From Polaribacter sp. KT25b (lineage in GTDB: Bacteria > Bacteroidota > Bacteroidia > Flavobacteriales > Flavobacteriaceae), in the NCBI RefSeq assembly GCF_900105145.1, contig NZ_LT629752.1, positions 3,725,501 to 3,789,500 of the forward strand: a stretch of 64,000 nt of DNA, written 5' to 3'. Made by a program: the position numbers and the translations under genes. The notes below the pieces were generated by a model, which saw only the letters and a program-made list of their open reading frames with translations, made no database searches and was not told the origin of the DNA. Below are positions 33,467 to 43,582 of the stretch, piece after piece (the stretch's first letter is position 1; each line of letters starts with the position of its first letter).

Positions 33467-34513
33467 ATGTTACAAGACAAAAATCAACAAAAAACATCTT
33501 TAGCTGAACTTGGTGAGTTTGGTTTAATAAATCATATTACAAAATATTTTAAAATTGAAAATGCATCAACAATAAAAGCAATTGGAGATGATGCAGCGGT
33601 TTTAGACACATCAGAAAAGCAAACTTTAGTTACTACAGATTTGTTAATAGAAGGTGTGCATTTTGATTTAAGTTATATGCCGTTAAAACATTTAGGCTAC
33701 AAAGCTGTAATGGTTAATTTATCTGATGTATATGCAATGAATGGAACGGCAGAGCAAATTACTATTTCTATTGCTGTTTCTAATCGTTTTCCTTTAGAAG
33801 CAATTGAAGAATTGTATGCCGGAATTCAGTTAGCTTGTGAAACTTATAATGTAGATTTAATTGGTGGAGATACGACTTCATCAACCAAAGGAATTTTAAT
33901 TTCTGTTACTGCAATAGGTAAGGTTGATAAAGGAGAAGCCGTTTATAGAAACACTGCAAAAGAAACCGATTTAATTGTGGTTTCTGGAGATTTAGGTGCT
34001 GCGTATTTAGGTTTGCAAGTGTTAGAAAGAGAGAAACAAGTTTTTAAAGTTGACCCAAATAATCAACCAGATCTAGACAATTATACGTATTTAATTGAAC
34101 GTCAATTAAAACCAGAAGCTCGTAAAGATATTGCTGGTTTATTAAAAGAATTAGAAATAAAACCAACTTCTATGATAGATATTTCTGATGGACTTTCGTC
34201 AGAACTTTTTCATATTTGTACACAAAGTAAAGTTGGATGTAAAATTTATGAAGATAAATTGCCATTAGATCCTCAAGTAATTTCTACTTGTGAAGAATTT
34301 GAGTTAGATTCTACAATGGTTGCTTTAAGTGGTGGTGAAGATTATGAGTTACTTTTTACAGTGCCAATTGCAGATTTTGATAAGATAAAAGGAAATCCTA
34401 ATTTTTCTATTATTGGTCATGTTACAGCAGAAAATCAAGGTTTACAATTAATAACAAGAGCTGGTCAAGAAATTGAGTTAAAAGCGCAAGGTTGGAATGC
34501 ATTAAACGAGTAA
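33467..34513 (+). CDS. thiL: Thiamine-monophosphate kinase
   Basis: 348 residues; phosphorylates thiamine monophosphate to the active diphosphate. N-terminal KAIGDDAAVLD, then LVTTDLLIEGVHFD, and later IGGDTTSSTKG and MIDISDGLSSEL supply the metal and nucleotide ligands of the PurM/ThiL fold. Divergent from the M1 peptidase. A short hairpin follows the stop. Confidence 0.95.
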   Translation: MLQDKNQQKTSLAELGEFGLINHITKYFKIENASTIKAIGDDAAVLDTSEKQTLVTTDLLIEGVHFDLSYMPLKHLGYKAVMVNLSDVYAMNGTAEQITISIAVSNRFPLEAIEELYAGIQLACETYNVDLIGGDTTSSTKGILISVTAIGKVDKGEAVYRNTAKETDLIVVSGDLGAAYLGLQVLEREKQVFKVDPNNQPDLDNYTYLIERQLKPEARKDIAGLLKELEIKPTSMIDISDGLSSELFHICTQSKVGCKIYEDKLPLDPQVISTCEEFELDSTMVALSGGEDYELLFTVPIADFDKIKGNPNFSIIGHVTAENQGLQLITRAGQEIELKAQGWNALNE

Positions 34514-34517
34514 AAAT

Positions 34518-34543
34518 AATTATCAAAAAGCAAGATAATTTTT
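34518..34543 (+). terminator. Hairpin between thiL and the MFS gene
   Basis: AATTATC (34518-34524) pairs with GATAATT (34534-34540), followed by TTTT just before the next ATG. It may be a weak terminator or may affect initiation of the MFS gene. Confidence 0.45.
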
Positions 34544-35704
34544 ATGAAATCTTTACGCTTAATTCTTTCTAATTTCACTTTTTTTGCTCCTGCTTGGGTT
34601 TTTTCATCTATTAATATTTTAATAGGAACTTGGATTTTATACATTCCTTTTATCAAATTAAAGTTTAATTTAAATGATGGTGAATTAGGTTTTGCATTGT
34701 TTTTTACTGCTTTAGGATTGTTAATTTCAATTCCGTTTATTCCTAAAATTAATAAGTTAATTGGTGTTGGTAAATCAACTAAAATTGGTGTTTTTTTATT
34801 GGCAATTGCGTTTAACTTGCCTTTATTAGCACCAAGTTATTTGCTGCTTTGTGCAGCATTATTGTGTGTGGGACTTTTTTCTGCTTTTACAGATATTTCT
34901 TTAAACGCATTAACATCAAATATTGAAAAAAGAGAACAACAAAATTTTATGTCTGCGGCACATGGTTTTTTTAGTTTAGGCGGATTTATTGGTGCTGGAA
35001 TTGGAAGTTTATTTATGAGCATGTTTTCTAACCCTCAACTACATATGTTGTTAATATCTGTTTTTGTTATACTTTCTAACTTGTTTTTAGCAAAGAATTA
35101 CGAATTAATAATTGGCGAAGAAAAAGAAAATCAAAACGACAATACTTCTTTTTTTAAAAATGTAAAACCACTTTTAGTGCTTGCCATTATTGCTTTTATA
35201 ATTTTGTTTAACGAAGGTGCTGTAGAACATTGGAGCAATTTATTTCTGTTTGATATTGTAAAAGTTTCGGAAAGTAAAGCAGGTTTAGGTTTTATAATTT
35301 TTTCTTTTACGATGACAGTTGGTCGCTTTTTAGGAGATGGATTTAGTCATAAAATTGGTTCAAGAAAAATTATATTATTTTCAACTATAATTGCTTTTGT
35401 TGCTTATTTATTTATCATAACAGCTAACTTGGTGTTAAGTGTTTTAGGTTTTGGTTTATTAGGATTTGGACTTTCTGTAATTATTCCAGAAATTTATAGA
35501 ATTGCAGGAAAAAATAAGGAGATAGAAACATCATTAGCAATTTCTATTGTTTCAGGAATTGGTTTTATTGGCTTTTTAGCAGGTCCTGTTTTATTAGGTG
35601 CAATTTCTAACGCAAGTAATTTAGTAATGAGTTATGTGTTTTTATCAGTATTGATAATTATTGCTTTTTGTTTGGCTTTATTTGGGTTAAAGAGAAAGGT
35701 TTAG
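34544..35704 (+). CDS. Major facilitator superfamily transporter
   Basis: 386 residues with about 12 hydrophobic helices. The loop between helices 8 and 9 has TVGRFLGDGFSHKIGSRK, the common MFS G-x-x-x-D-R/K-x-G pattern, and helix 4-5 carries SAAHGFFSLGGFIGAGIGS, seen in the FucP/YfcJ-like group. The substrate is unknown. It starts 30 nt after thiL in the same direction. Confidence 0.88.
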   Translation: MKSLRLILSNFTFFAPAWVFSSINILIGTWILYIPFIKLKFNLNDGELGFALFFTALGLLISIPFIPKINKLIGVGKSTKIGVFLLAIAFNLPLLAPSYLLLCAALLCVGLFSAFTDISLNALTSNIEKREQQNFMSAAHGFFSLGGFIGAGIGSLFMSMFSNPQLHMLLISVFVILSNLFLAKNYELIIGEEKENQNDNTSFFKNVKPLLVLAIIAFIILFNEGAVEHWSNLFLFDIVKVSESKAGLGFIIFSFTMTVGRFLGDGFSHKIGSRKIILFSTIIAFVAYLFIITANLVLSVLGFGLLGFGLSVIIPEIYRIAGKNKEIETSLAISIVSGIGFIGFLAGPVLLGAISNASNLVMSYVFLSVLIIIAFCLALFGLKRKV

Positions 35705-35729
35705 ATTTTTTGTGGCAAGAATATAAAAC

Positions 35730-36014
35730 CTAACTTCCTGCAAAAGGAGATCCAAAAATTCCAACTGCAAGTTCTGTCCAAATAAGTGCTATAATAACGA
35801 GAATTCCAATAATTACAAGAATTAGGTGTTTTGTTTTTTTTATTTTCCTAATTGCAATATCCCACACCAATCCGTTTACTAATAGGAGAATTCCTGCCAC
35901 AATAAAATCTAGAAATTTCCAATTTACTTCATTGGTAAACTGCATAGCAATTAATGGAATCAGTAAAATTATTACCGTAATTGTCAAAATAATTCTAAAT
36001 CTTTTTTTCTTCAT
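35730..36014 (-). CDS. Small membrane protein with three helices
   Basis: 94 residues; hydrophobic segments at about 7-24, 35-52 and 64-82 with a basic start (KKKRFR) and a basic loop (RKIKKTKH). No family was recognised. It is isolated between the convergent MFS gene and the outer-membrane protein gene; the 190 bp upstream are AT-rich. Confidence 0.6.
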   Translation of the reverse strand: MKKKRFRIILTITVIILLIPLIAMQFTNEVNWKFLDFIVAGILLLVNGLVWDIAIRKIKKTKHLILVIIGILVIIALIWTELAVGIFGSPFAGS

Positions 36015-36205
36015 ATTTTTTAAAAGTATTAAAGATTATTTACTGATGTAAAAAAATGATTTGTAAATTAAAATTATTTCTTAAGTTTAAATAATTTTTT
36101 AATAACTCGTTTTTATTTTAGTATAACTCAAATTTCTATCTAAAAAAACAATAAATTTTTGATTTTTTTTAACTTCACCTAAAGAGATTTTAGAAAATAA
36201 ACTTA

Positions 36206-38584
36206 TTAATTACTTCTTCTACGTTCATCATCATTTCCAAAATCTCTCTTTTTTACGTTTATTTTTTTGTTTCCAAAATCGTAAGAAAGTGATACTCTAA
36301 AGTTTCTAGAGCTTTCATTTTGCCTGTAAATTTGTTTAATATCATTTACTGTTGAGGTGTAATTATTTAAACTTGCAGTGTTTAACACATCACTAAAAAG
36401 TAAAGATAATTTTATGTTATTTTTAAATTGATGTTGTAATCCTAAAGAAATATCAAACATTTTACCTAAACTATACAAACCTCTATTATGCTGAGAACTG
36501 TACCAAGAATTTACTTGTAATTTTGTCTTTTTACTTAAAGAAAATGTGTTGTTTGATGTTACATAAAGTTGAACTCCGTTTTTAGGTTTAGCGCCAAAAT
36601 CTTTCATAAACTTTGTATAATATCCTAATAAATTTATACTATTAATGCTTTTAAACCAGCTATTTTTATTGAAAGAAAAATTCTCAGTAATTCCATAATT
36701 GTATTGCTTAAAGTAATTTTCTTTTGTTATAATTTGAGCCTGATTTTCTGCTACTGAGGTAAATACAGTGCCAAAACCATCTGTAGTTATATTTAAATAA
36801 ATACTTGTATTTAAATTCTTTTTATACAAATGTGAAATTTCAAAATTATCAGAAAAAGAAGGCTTTAAAAACGGATTTCCAACACTGTAACTATTTTCGT
36901 TTATGTAAAATCGAAACGGATTTAAATGATTAAAATTAGGTCTGTTAATTCTTCTTCCGTAAGAAAATCCAAAATTATTGTGTTCATTTTTTTTATAAGA
37001 AAAGTAAATTGATGGAAATAATTTTGTGTATTTATTTACAGTTTCTTTGTTAATTTCTGTGTTTACACCTTTGGTTTTAGAATCTTCTAAACGCAAACCA
37101 AATTGCATTTTTAGTTGATTTGTTATAGTTGTATTTCCAGAAAAATAGGCAGCCAAAACATTTTCTTTGTAATTAAATTTATTAGATCTATTAGAATCTA
37201 AAATTGTAGAACCAGAAAGAGTATTATAATATAAAACATTGCTTTTTGTGTTTGTAAAACTTGCTTTTATTCCATAAGATAAGTTTATTTTTTTCATGGG
37301 AAAATCAACATCAATTTTAGAGCTAAAGTTTTTTATTTCTTGATTTGAAATGTTTAAAGCAGCAGAATTTATACCTTCAGAATTCCCTTTATTATTAAAC
37401 TTTTCAGTAAAAAAATCACGACTATTTTCTGAATTAAACGTAAAATAATCGGCATCAAAAGAAATATTTTTTCCAAGTGAATCTAGTTGTGTAATTAAAT
37501 GAAAATTTACAGTGTGATTTTTAGTATCAACAATATTATCGCCTTTGTTTACTAAGCTATATTCTAATGTATTATTGTTATCGAAAATTGATGAAACTGT
37601 TGTTCCAATAATATCTGGTTTTGTGTTATTTCCTAAATATTGAAGCCCAAAAGTTGTTTTATCAGAAAGTGCATAATCAATTAAAAAACGTCCAGAAAAT
37701 TGATTCTTATAGGTCTTAGAATTTACATCTATTTCCCAATTATTAGCTGGATAATCAATTAATAAGCCTTCTGAATTTTCAAAACCTCCTTTAGTTGCAT
37801 TTATACTTCCAGAAAAAGAAATTTTGTTTTTATTATAGAATAAGTTATTGGTGATTGTAGTAAAATTATATCGATTTTGATTGTATGATATTGTGGTTGC
37901 ATTTTTCCAAGAATCTTTAATTCCTTTCTTTAAAACGATGTTGATTAATCCTCCATTTCCTGATGCTTCATATTTTGCTGGCGGATTTGTAATTACTTCA
38001 ATTTTTACAATATCATTGGCAGAAAATCCGCTTAAAAAACTCATTAATTCATCACCTTTTAAAGGAGAAATTCTTCCATTAATCATAATTTGAGTTTTGC
38101 CTTTTCCAAGGATGGATAAATTTCCATTTTGTAGTTGAATTCCTGGAGTAATTTTTAAAACATCTAAACCATTTCCGCCAACAGCCGCAATGCTTTTTTC
38201 GACATTAAAAACCAATCTATCAATTTTTCTTTCTAAAATCCTTTTTTCTGTTTTTACAATAATTTCGTTTAAAGCTTGTGCGTTTTCTTCTAAAATAATA
38301 GTTCCTAAATTTAAGTTTGCATCAACTTTAATTTGTTTTTCCCAAGTTCTGTATCCTAAATAACTAATTTCGATTTTATAATTTCCTGCATTCATTTTTA
38401 CTTCAAAAGAACCTTCATTATTTGTAGTTGTGCCAGAAATTATGTTATTATTTGTGTCTTTTAAAATTACATTTGCAAACGGAATGACATTAGTTTTGTC
38501 TGATATTTTTCCTGTAATTGTTTGTGCAAATAAAATGGCTGGACATAGAATTGTAAAAAGTAGATTTAAGGTTTTTGTGTTCAT
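36206..38584 (-). CDS. Outer-membrane beta-barrel (TonB-receptor-like, OMP_b-brl_3 type)
   Basis: The start at 38584 is preferred to one 22 codons upstream because it opens a signal peptide (MNTKTLNLLFTILCPAILFAQ). The 792 residues comprise a CarboxypepD_reg-like domain (about 22-105, ITGKISDKTNVIPFANV), a plug-like domain (120-220, with LLKITPGIQLQNGNLSILGKG-type sequence) and a barrel. A three-copy 15-bp motif lies in its promoter and the gene for a membrane-bound AraC regulator is directly upstream, so regulation by that protein is likely. The ligand is unknown. Confidence 0.88.
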   Translation of the reverse strand: MNTKTLNLLFTILCPAILFAQTITGKISDKTNVIPFANVILKDTNNNIISGTTTNNEGSFEVKMNAGNYKIEISYLGYRTWEKQIKVDANLNLGTIILEENAQALNEIIVKTEKRILERKIDRLVFNVEKSIAAVGGNGLDVLKITPGIQLQNGNLSILGKGKTQIMINGRISPLKGDELMSFLSGFSANDIVKIEVITNPPAKYEASGNGGLINIVLKKGIKDSWKNATTISYNQNRYNFTTITNNLFYNKNKISFSGSINATKGGFENSEGLLIDYPANNWEIDVNSKTYKNQFSGRFLIDYALSDKTTFGLQYLGNNTKPDIIGTTVSSIFDNNNTLEYSLVNKGDNIVDTKNHTVNFHLITQLDSLGKNISFDADYFTFNSENSRDFFTEKFNNKGNSEGINSAALNISNQEIKNFSSKIDVDFPMKKINLSYGIKASFTNTKSNVLYYNTLSGSTILDSNRSNKFNYKENVLAAYFSGNTTITNQLKMQFGLRLEDSKTKGVNTEINKETVNKYTKLFPSIYFSYKKNEHNNFGFSYGRRINRPNFNHLNPFRFYINENSYSVGNPFLKPSFSDNFEISHLYKKNLNTSIYLNITTDGFGTVFTSVAENQAQIITKENYFKQYNYGITENFSFNKNSWFKSINSINLLGYYTKFMKDFGAKPKNGVQLYVTSNNTFSLSKKTKLQVNSWYSSQHNRGLYSLGKMFDISLGLQHQFKNNIKLSLLFSDVLNTASLNNYTSTVNDIKQIYRQNESSRNFRVSLSYDFGNKKINVKKRDFGNDDERRRSN

Positions 38585-38645
38585 CTTGTATGTTTTTATT
38601 TTGATGAAACAAAATTGCAATAGAAAAGAAATTTGTGCGACCGAA

Positions 38646-38717
38646 AACATAAAGTCGAACCATTTTCTGCATGAAAAATTAGTTCGACTTTATTTTTTAA
38701 ACGTTCGACTTTATGTT
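38646..38717 (-). promoter_or_regulatory. Three-copy 15-bp operator candidate between the AraC regulator and the OMP gene
   Basis: GTTCGACTTTATTTT (38682-38696) and GTTCGACTTTATGTT (38703-38717) are direct repeats spaced 21 bp apart, two helix turns. AACATAAAGTCGAAC (38646-38660) is an exact inverted copy of the last. The arrangement suits AraC-type proteins. The site lies 62-133 nt upstream of the OMP start. Confidence 0.65.
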
Positions 38718-38729
38718 AATCGATTGATT

Positions 38730-39851
38730 TTAAGGTGATTTTCTAAATTGTGTTGGCGTTAAATTGGTGTGTTTTTTAAAAGCAGTATTAAAAGAAGATT
38801 TAGAATTAAAACCAACTTCGTATAAAATTTCTAATACTGTAAACTCTTTTTTAGATGGATTTTTCAAAATTTCCATTGCATCTTTAATTCTATATTCGTT
38901 TACAAAATCGAAAAAATGCTGATTTAAATTTTGGTTTATCAAAACAGATAAATCTCTAGAATTCATTTTAATTTCTTCGGATAAATTTCTAATTGTTAAC
39001 GACGGATTTAAATATGGTTTTTCTGTTTCCATATATTTTTTAAGCGATTTTAGTTGTTCATTTACTTTTTGATCAACAACAGAAACCTTACTAATTTCTT
39101 TTGATGTTAGTAGATTTACATCAATACCTCTAAATAATTTTGGAGAGTTTAAGGCTTTTAAAACCAACCAGAAAATAAAGAAAATTCCAAAAAGTAAAGT
39201 AATTGTTCTTAAAACATCTGTTGCTTCTAAAGAATAATAAGAGCGAAAATTATTTTTAACAATCGTTATAATTTGTCCTATAGTAAGAAGAATTAACAAT
39301 TGTTTTAGCCAATTATAGTTCTTGAATGCATTTTTATCAGTATAATTTTCTAATAATAATTTACGATATCTAAGTACATAATAAATTTCTGCAATAAAAT
39401 AAGATGCAGAAATAAACCTTCCAAAAATAGTTAAGAATTTTCCTTCAGAAGTTTGCTCATAGTTATTAAAAAAAGTCAGTTTTGAGTTTTCATCAACTAA
39501 AAAAAAGTTAGGAATTAAAACAATAATATGAACAAGCCAAGGTAAAATATGAACTAAATGTTTCTTTTTGAGGTTAAAATTGGTGTAAATTACCGATAAA
39601 ATATAAAGAAAAAGCAACGGATCTTTAAAACTAGAAATTCGAACACGAAGCATTTCTAAACCTAGTGGTAATTGAATAAAATTATGATAAAAAAAAGCAC
39701 TAATATCTATTGCAGTAATTATAAGAAATGCAGCTAAAAGTCTATTGCTAAGTTTTTTATCTGTTTTAACCGTAAGTAGAAACCCAGAAAAAAACAAAAA
39801 AAGCGTAACAATTAGAATACTTAAAACACTAAGTATAGATATGTAATTCAT
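38730..39851 (-). CDS. Membrane-embedded AraC-family transcription regulator
   Basis: 373 residues. The N-terminal 235 residues contain about seven hydrophobic segments, and the C-terminal 110 residues are an AraC DNA-binding domain with two helix-turn-helix motifs (LTIRNLSEEIKMNSRDLSVLI and VLEILYEVGFNSKSSFNTAF, then the signature HTNLTPTQFRK). It probably senses a membrane or periplasmic signal and acts on the adjacent OMP gene through the repeats at 38646-38717. Confidence 0.9.
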   Translation of the reverse strand: MNYISILSVLSILIVTLFLFFSGFLLTVKTDKKLSNRLLAAFLIITAIDISAFFYHNFIQLPLGLEMLRVRISSFKDPLLFLYILSVIYTNFNLKKKHLVHILPWLVHIIVLIPNFFLVDENSKLTFFNNYEQTSEGKFLTIFGRFISASYFIAEIYYVLRYRKLLLENYTDKNAFKNYNWLKQLLILLTIGQIITIVKNNFRSYYSLEATDVLRTITLLFGIFFIFWLVLKALNSPKLFRGIDVNLLTSKEISKVSVVDQKVNEQLKSLKKYMETEKPYLNPSLTIRNLSEEIKMNSRDLSVLINQNLNQHFFDFVNEYRIKDAMEILKNPSKKEFTVLEILYEVGFNSKSSFNTAFKKHTNLTPTQFRKSP

Positions 39852-39877
39852 GGCTTCTAATATAGTTAAAAATTACT

Positions 39878-40657
39878 TTAACATTTTTTCACGAATTCTT
39901 TTAAAACTGTAATCAGCTCATTTTTATTTTCAATATGACTCATATGTCCATCAGGAAAAACAACAAATTCTGAGTTCGTTTTTTTAGCTTCATCTAAAGA
40001 GGTTTTATAATCTAAAACAGGATCTTTTTCGCCAATTACAATTAATTTTTTAAAATTATTTTCTGATAAAACAGCATTTGTGTTTGTGCGTAATTTCATA
40101 CCTTCATTAGCAGCAATATAACCTTGTAAAGAAGTTTGTAAAGCCTCCTTTTTTATTTTGGAAATTTCGTTTTTAAAAGCAGCTAAATTTTCTTGATGAA
40201 ACAAATTTGAAATAGATAATTTAACCATGTTTTCAAAATTATTTTGAACCATTTTATTTGCTCTTGTTCTTAAATCTTTCCGTTCTTTAGAATCTTCGTA
40301 AGATGTTGAATTTAATAGACATAAACCCTTTATTTTAGTGATATTCATTTTGGTATAAGCTAAAGAAATATAACCTCCTAAAGAATGACCAACCAAAATG
40401 CATTTTCTAATTTTTAAGTGTTTTAAAACTGCTTCAATACTTTCTGAAAACATCTGCATAGTATGCACATATCCTAAACAATCAGATTTTCCATGACCTA
40501 ATAAATCAATGGTAATAATTCTGTTTTTTTTGATGAGTTCTGGTTTAATTTCATCCCACATTGTGGCATTTTCTAAAAACCCATGAATCAATACAACAGC
40601 AGATCCTTTTCCTTCATCAGTATAAAAAATATTGGCGTTTTTAAAATTTAAAATCAT
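39878..40657 (-). CDS. Alpha/beta-fold hydrolase
   Basis: 259 residues with no signal, so cytoplasmic. Oxyanion segment VLIHGFLENATMWDEI, nucleophile elbow LVGHSLGGYISLA (Ser near 92), acid in GEKDPVLDY and catalytic His in DGHMSHIEN. Closest in look to MenH/BioH-type esterases; the substrate is not known. It lies just upstream of the AraC regulator in the same direction (26-nt gap). Confidence 0.88.
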   Translation of the reverse strand: MILNFKNANIFYTDEGKGSAVVLIHGFLENATMWDEIKPELIKKNRIITIDLLGHGKSDCLGYVHTMQMFSESIEAVLKHLKIRKCILVGHSLGGYISLAYTKMNITKIKGLCLLNSTSYEDSKERKDLRTRANKMVQNNFENMVKLSISNLFHQENLAAFKNEISKIKKEALQTSLQGYIAANEGMKLRTNTNAVLSENNFKKLIVIGEKDPVLDYKTSLDEAKKTNSEFVVFPDGHMSHIENKNELITVLKEFVKKC

Positions 40658-40750
40658 AGAAACAAATATAAGATTTGATTCTATTTTAAGAACTTAAAAC
40701 ATCATAAACTATTTACTATATTTGATGTGTATTTAATTCAAATAAAACGT

Positions 40751-42301
40751 ATGTTTTTTAAAAAAATAACACTTTTAGTCCTTTTCGTTTTTTCAGCATC
40801 AATAAATGCACAAATTGATGATAAAAAACTAGACAATTTAATAGAGCAAACCTTAAAAACTTTCGATGTTCCTGGTATTTCTGTAGGTATTTTAAAGGAT
40901 AATAAAATAGTATATGCAAAAGGTTTTGGAGTTCGTTCTTTAACCAATAAAAAAGACATGAACGAAAATACGTTAGTTGGTGTAGCTTCTAACAGTAAGG
41001 GTTTTACATGTTTTGCATTGGCAATGATGATTGATGAAGGCAAACTTAATTGGGATGATAAAGTACGAAAATACATTCCAGAATTTCAAATGCATGACGC
41101 TTGGATTACAGAAAATTTTACCGTTAGAGATTTAGTTACACACAGAAGTGGTTTAGGTTTAGGTGCAGGAGATTTAATGTTTTTACCAGAAAATAAGAGT
41201 TTTACAACACAAGATATTATCAATAATGTAAAATACTTAAAACCACAAAGTATTTTTAGAACCGATTTTAAATATAATAATAACATGTTTATTATTGCTG
41301 GCGAAGTTTTAAAACGTGTTTCTGGTTTAACTTGGGAAGAATTTATTGAAACTAAAATTATGAAACCTGTTGGAATGACTAGTAGTAAAGCGTCTTACAA
41401 CAGAGTTACAAATAGAACAAATATAATTGATGCGCATACAAGAGCAGACGGAAAGGTTATTCAGATTCCGCACGATTGGAGTGAAACTGCAAATGCAGCT
41501 GGTGGAATTATGAGTAACGTAAACGACATGCTTACATGGGCTAATTTTTTAATGAATAATGCTGTTACAAAAGATGGAAAACGATTATTAAGTGAACAGC
41601 AATTTCATGAACTTTGGCAATTACAAACACCTTTAAAAGTTAGTAAAAAAGATGCTTACAATTCCAATTTTAGAGGTTATGGTTTGGGTTGGTTTTTAAC
41701 GGATGTAAAAGGTGGTCACAAACAAGTATATCATACTGGCGGATTAATTGGTACAGTAACTCAGTTTACCATGATTCCTGATTTAGATTTAGGAATTATT
41801 GTACTTACAAATCAAATGAATGGAAACGCATTTAATACAATTACAAATACTATTAAAGATGCTTATTTAGGATATGAGGATAGAAATTGGCTAAAAAATT
41901 ATGGATCAAGAAATGCTAAATATTTAGAATATAATGATAGTTTAAAAGCAACTATTTTTGATAAAATTACATTAGCTAAAGCTGATAAAAGTTTGCCAAA
42001 ACCAACTCAAATTATAGGAACTTACAAAGATGATTGGTTTGGAAATATTATTATTTCTCATAACGGAACTACTTATATAATAGAATGCGAACGTTCATCT
42101 ACTTTAGTTGGCGAATTATTGCCTTATAACCAAACAACCTATGTTGCAAAATGGAATAATAGAAGTTATGATGCAGATGTTTTTGTTCAATTTAGGTTTA
42201 ATGAAAAAGGAAATGCAACAGGAGCAACTATGAAATTTATTGCGCCAATTACAGATTTTAGTTTCGATTTTCATGATTTAAACCTTAAAAAAGTAAATTA
42301 A
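40751..42301 (+). CDS. Secreted serine hydrolase (beta-lactamase domain plus DUF3471)
   Basis: The start at 40751 is chosen because it gives a signal peptide (MFFKKITLLVLFVFSASINAQ); an ATG 8 codons upstream weakens it. 516 residues: S-x-x-K in VASNSKGFT, Y-x-N in KYNNNMFIIAG and the KTG-like HTGGLIG, then a C-terminal DUF3471-type beta domain (about 400-510). A periplasmic peptidase or esterase. A TATATTTG at 40717-40724 resembles the Bacteroidetes -7 element. The BrnQ gene follows after 2 nt. Confidence 0.9.
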   Translation: MFFKKITLLVLFVFSASINAQIDDKKLDNLIEQTLKTFDVPGISVGILKDNKIVYAKGFGVRSLTNKKDMNENTLVGVASNSKGFTCFALAMMIDEGKLNWDDKVRKYIPEFQMHDAWITENFTVRDLVTHRSGLGLGAGDLMFLPENKSFTTQDIINNVKYLKPQSIFRTDFKYNNNMFIIAGEVLKRVSGLTWEEFIETKIMKPVGMTSSKASYNRVTNRTNIIDAHTRADGKVIQIPHDWSETANAAGGIMSNVNDMLTWANFLMNNAVTKDGKRLLSEQQFHELWQLQTPLKVSKKDAYNSNFRGYGLGWFLTDVKGGHKQVYHTGGLIGTVTQFTMIPDLDLGIIVLTNQMNGNAFNTITNTIKDAYLGYEDRNWLKNYGSRNAKYLEYNDSLKATIFDKITLAKADKSLPKPTQIIGTYKDDWFGNIIISHNGTTYIIECERSSTLVGELLPYNQTTYVAKWNNRSYDADVFVQFRFNEKGNATGATMKFIAPITDFSFDFHDLNLKKVN

Positions 42302-42303
42302 TT

Positions 42304-43566
42304 TTGAATAAAACAAAAGAAATTTGGATTGCGGGTTTTGCTTTATTTTCACTCTTTTTCGGAGCAGGAAATTTAATTTTACCAACTTCTTTAGGCGTAA
42401 AAGCAGGTCCAGATTGGTGGATTGTAGTTTTAGGATTCATTTTAACGGCAATTGTTATTCCTATTTTGGCAATTTTTGCTCATGCAAGATTACAAGGAAC
42501 TTTGTATGATTTCGGAAAAAAAGTTTCGCCACTATTTAGTACCATTTATTGTTTTTTAATTTACATAATTGCTGTTGCAATTCCGTCTCCAAGAACAGCT
42601 GCGGTAACGCACGAAATAGCAATTCAGCCATTTTTTAATTCGTCAGCACTTTTAACAAGTGTTATTTATTTTGTTTTGGTGTTTGTATTTGCAGTAAATC
42701 GATCAAAGGTAATTAGTTTAATAGGTGAATTTTTAACGCCAATAATTGTCACTATTTTATTGGTAATTATAGGAATTGCCTTTTTTACTTCTCCAGGTAG
42801 CGTAACTCCATCAGAATTTAAACACCCTTTTGTAGATGGTCTTTTAGAAGGTTATCAAACTTTTGATGCCATTGCAGGTGTAATTCTTGGTGCAGTAATT
42901 ATTATCTCTTTAAACTTGCGAGGTCACACAACTTTTGATGCAAAAAAGGAACTCATTACCAAAGCAGGAGTCATTGCAGGAGGAGGTTTATTATTAATTT
43001 ATGGAGGTTTAATTTTTAGCGGATCTTTATTCTCATCAACCTTTGCAGAAAACGCATCAAGAATTGAAATTTTATCTAGTTTAAGTTCACAAACTTTGGG
43101 TAATTTAGGAAGCACTTTTTTAAGTGTTTTAGTTGCTTTAGCATGTTTTACAACAGCAATTGGTATTGTTACAGGAACCGCAGATTACGTAAGAGGACTC
43201 TGTAATAATTCTAATATTGCTTATACAATTACCGCTGCAGTTTGTGCTGTTATAGGAATCGTTGTTGGTAGCAATGATGTTGGTTTTATTATTGATATTG
43301 CTGTGCCAGCATTAATGTTTGTGTACCCAATAACAATTGTGTTAATTCTACTAAATATTGTACCAGAAAAGTATGCTTCTAAATTGGTTTTTAGAGCTGT
43401 AGTTATCGTAACTTTTATTTTTAGTATTCCAGATTTTTTAGGATTTATAATTCCGAGAGAAAACTTAGTAGGAATTAAAAGTATGATTCCTTTTGCAGAA
43501 CATAGTTTAGGTTGGGTATTGCCTGCTTTAGTGGTTTTTGTTGGGTTAAATTTGAAGAAAATTTAG
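42304..43566 (+). CDS. brnQ: Branched-chain amino acid transporter BrnQ
   Basis: 420 residues, about 12 helices, of the LIVCS family that imports Leu, Ile and Val with Na+ or H+. Family segments: FSLFFGAGNLILP at the N-terminus, IPSPRTAAVTHE and TGTADYVRGLC. The start is a TTG at 42304, two bases after the stop of the hydrolase gene, so translation is likely coupled to it. This suggests a peptide-to-amino-acid uptake role for the pair, by inference. Confidence 0.93.
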   Translation: MNKTKEIWIAGFALFSLFFGAGNLILPTSLGVKAGPDWWIVVLGFILTAIVIPILAIFAHARLQGTLYDFGKKVSPLFSTIYCFLIYIIAVAIPSPRTAAVTHEIAIQPFFNSSALLTSVIYFVLVFVFAVNRSKVISLIGEFLTPIIVTILLVIIGIAFFTSPGSVTPSEFKHPFVDGLLEGYQTFDAIAGVILGAVIIISLNLRGHTTFDAKKELITKAGVIAGGGLLLIYGGLIFSGSLFSSTFAENASRIEILSSLSSQTLGNLGSTFLSVLVALACFTTAIGIVTGTADYVRGLCNNSNIAYTITAAVCAVIGIVVGSNDVGFIIDIAVPALMFVYPITIVLILLNIVPEKYASKLVFRAVVIVTFIFSIPDFLGFIIPRENLVGIKSMIPFAEHSLGWVLPALVVFVGLNLKKI

Positions 43567-43582
43567 ATAACTTCCTTGATAT

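Noticed and set aside
36071..36100. AAATTATTT/AAATAATTT hairpin as a terminator
   Set aside because: Stem is entirely A/T and likely by chance in this base composition.
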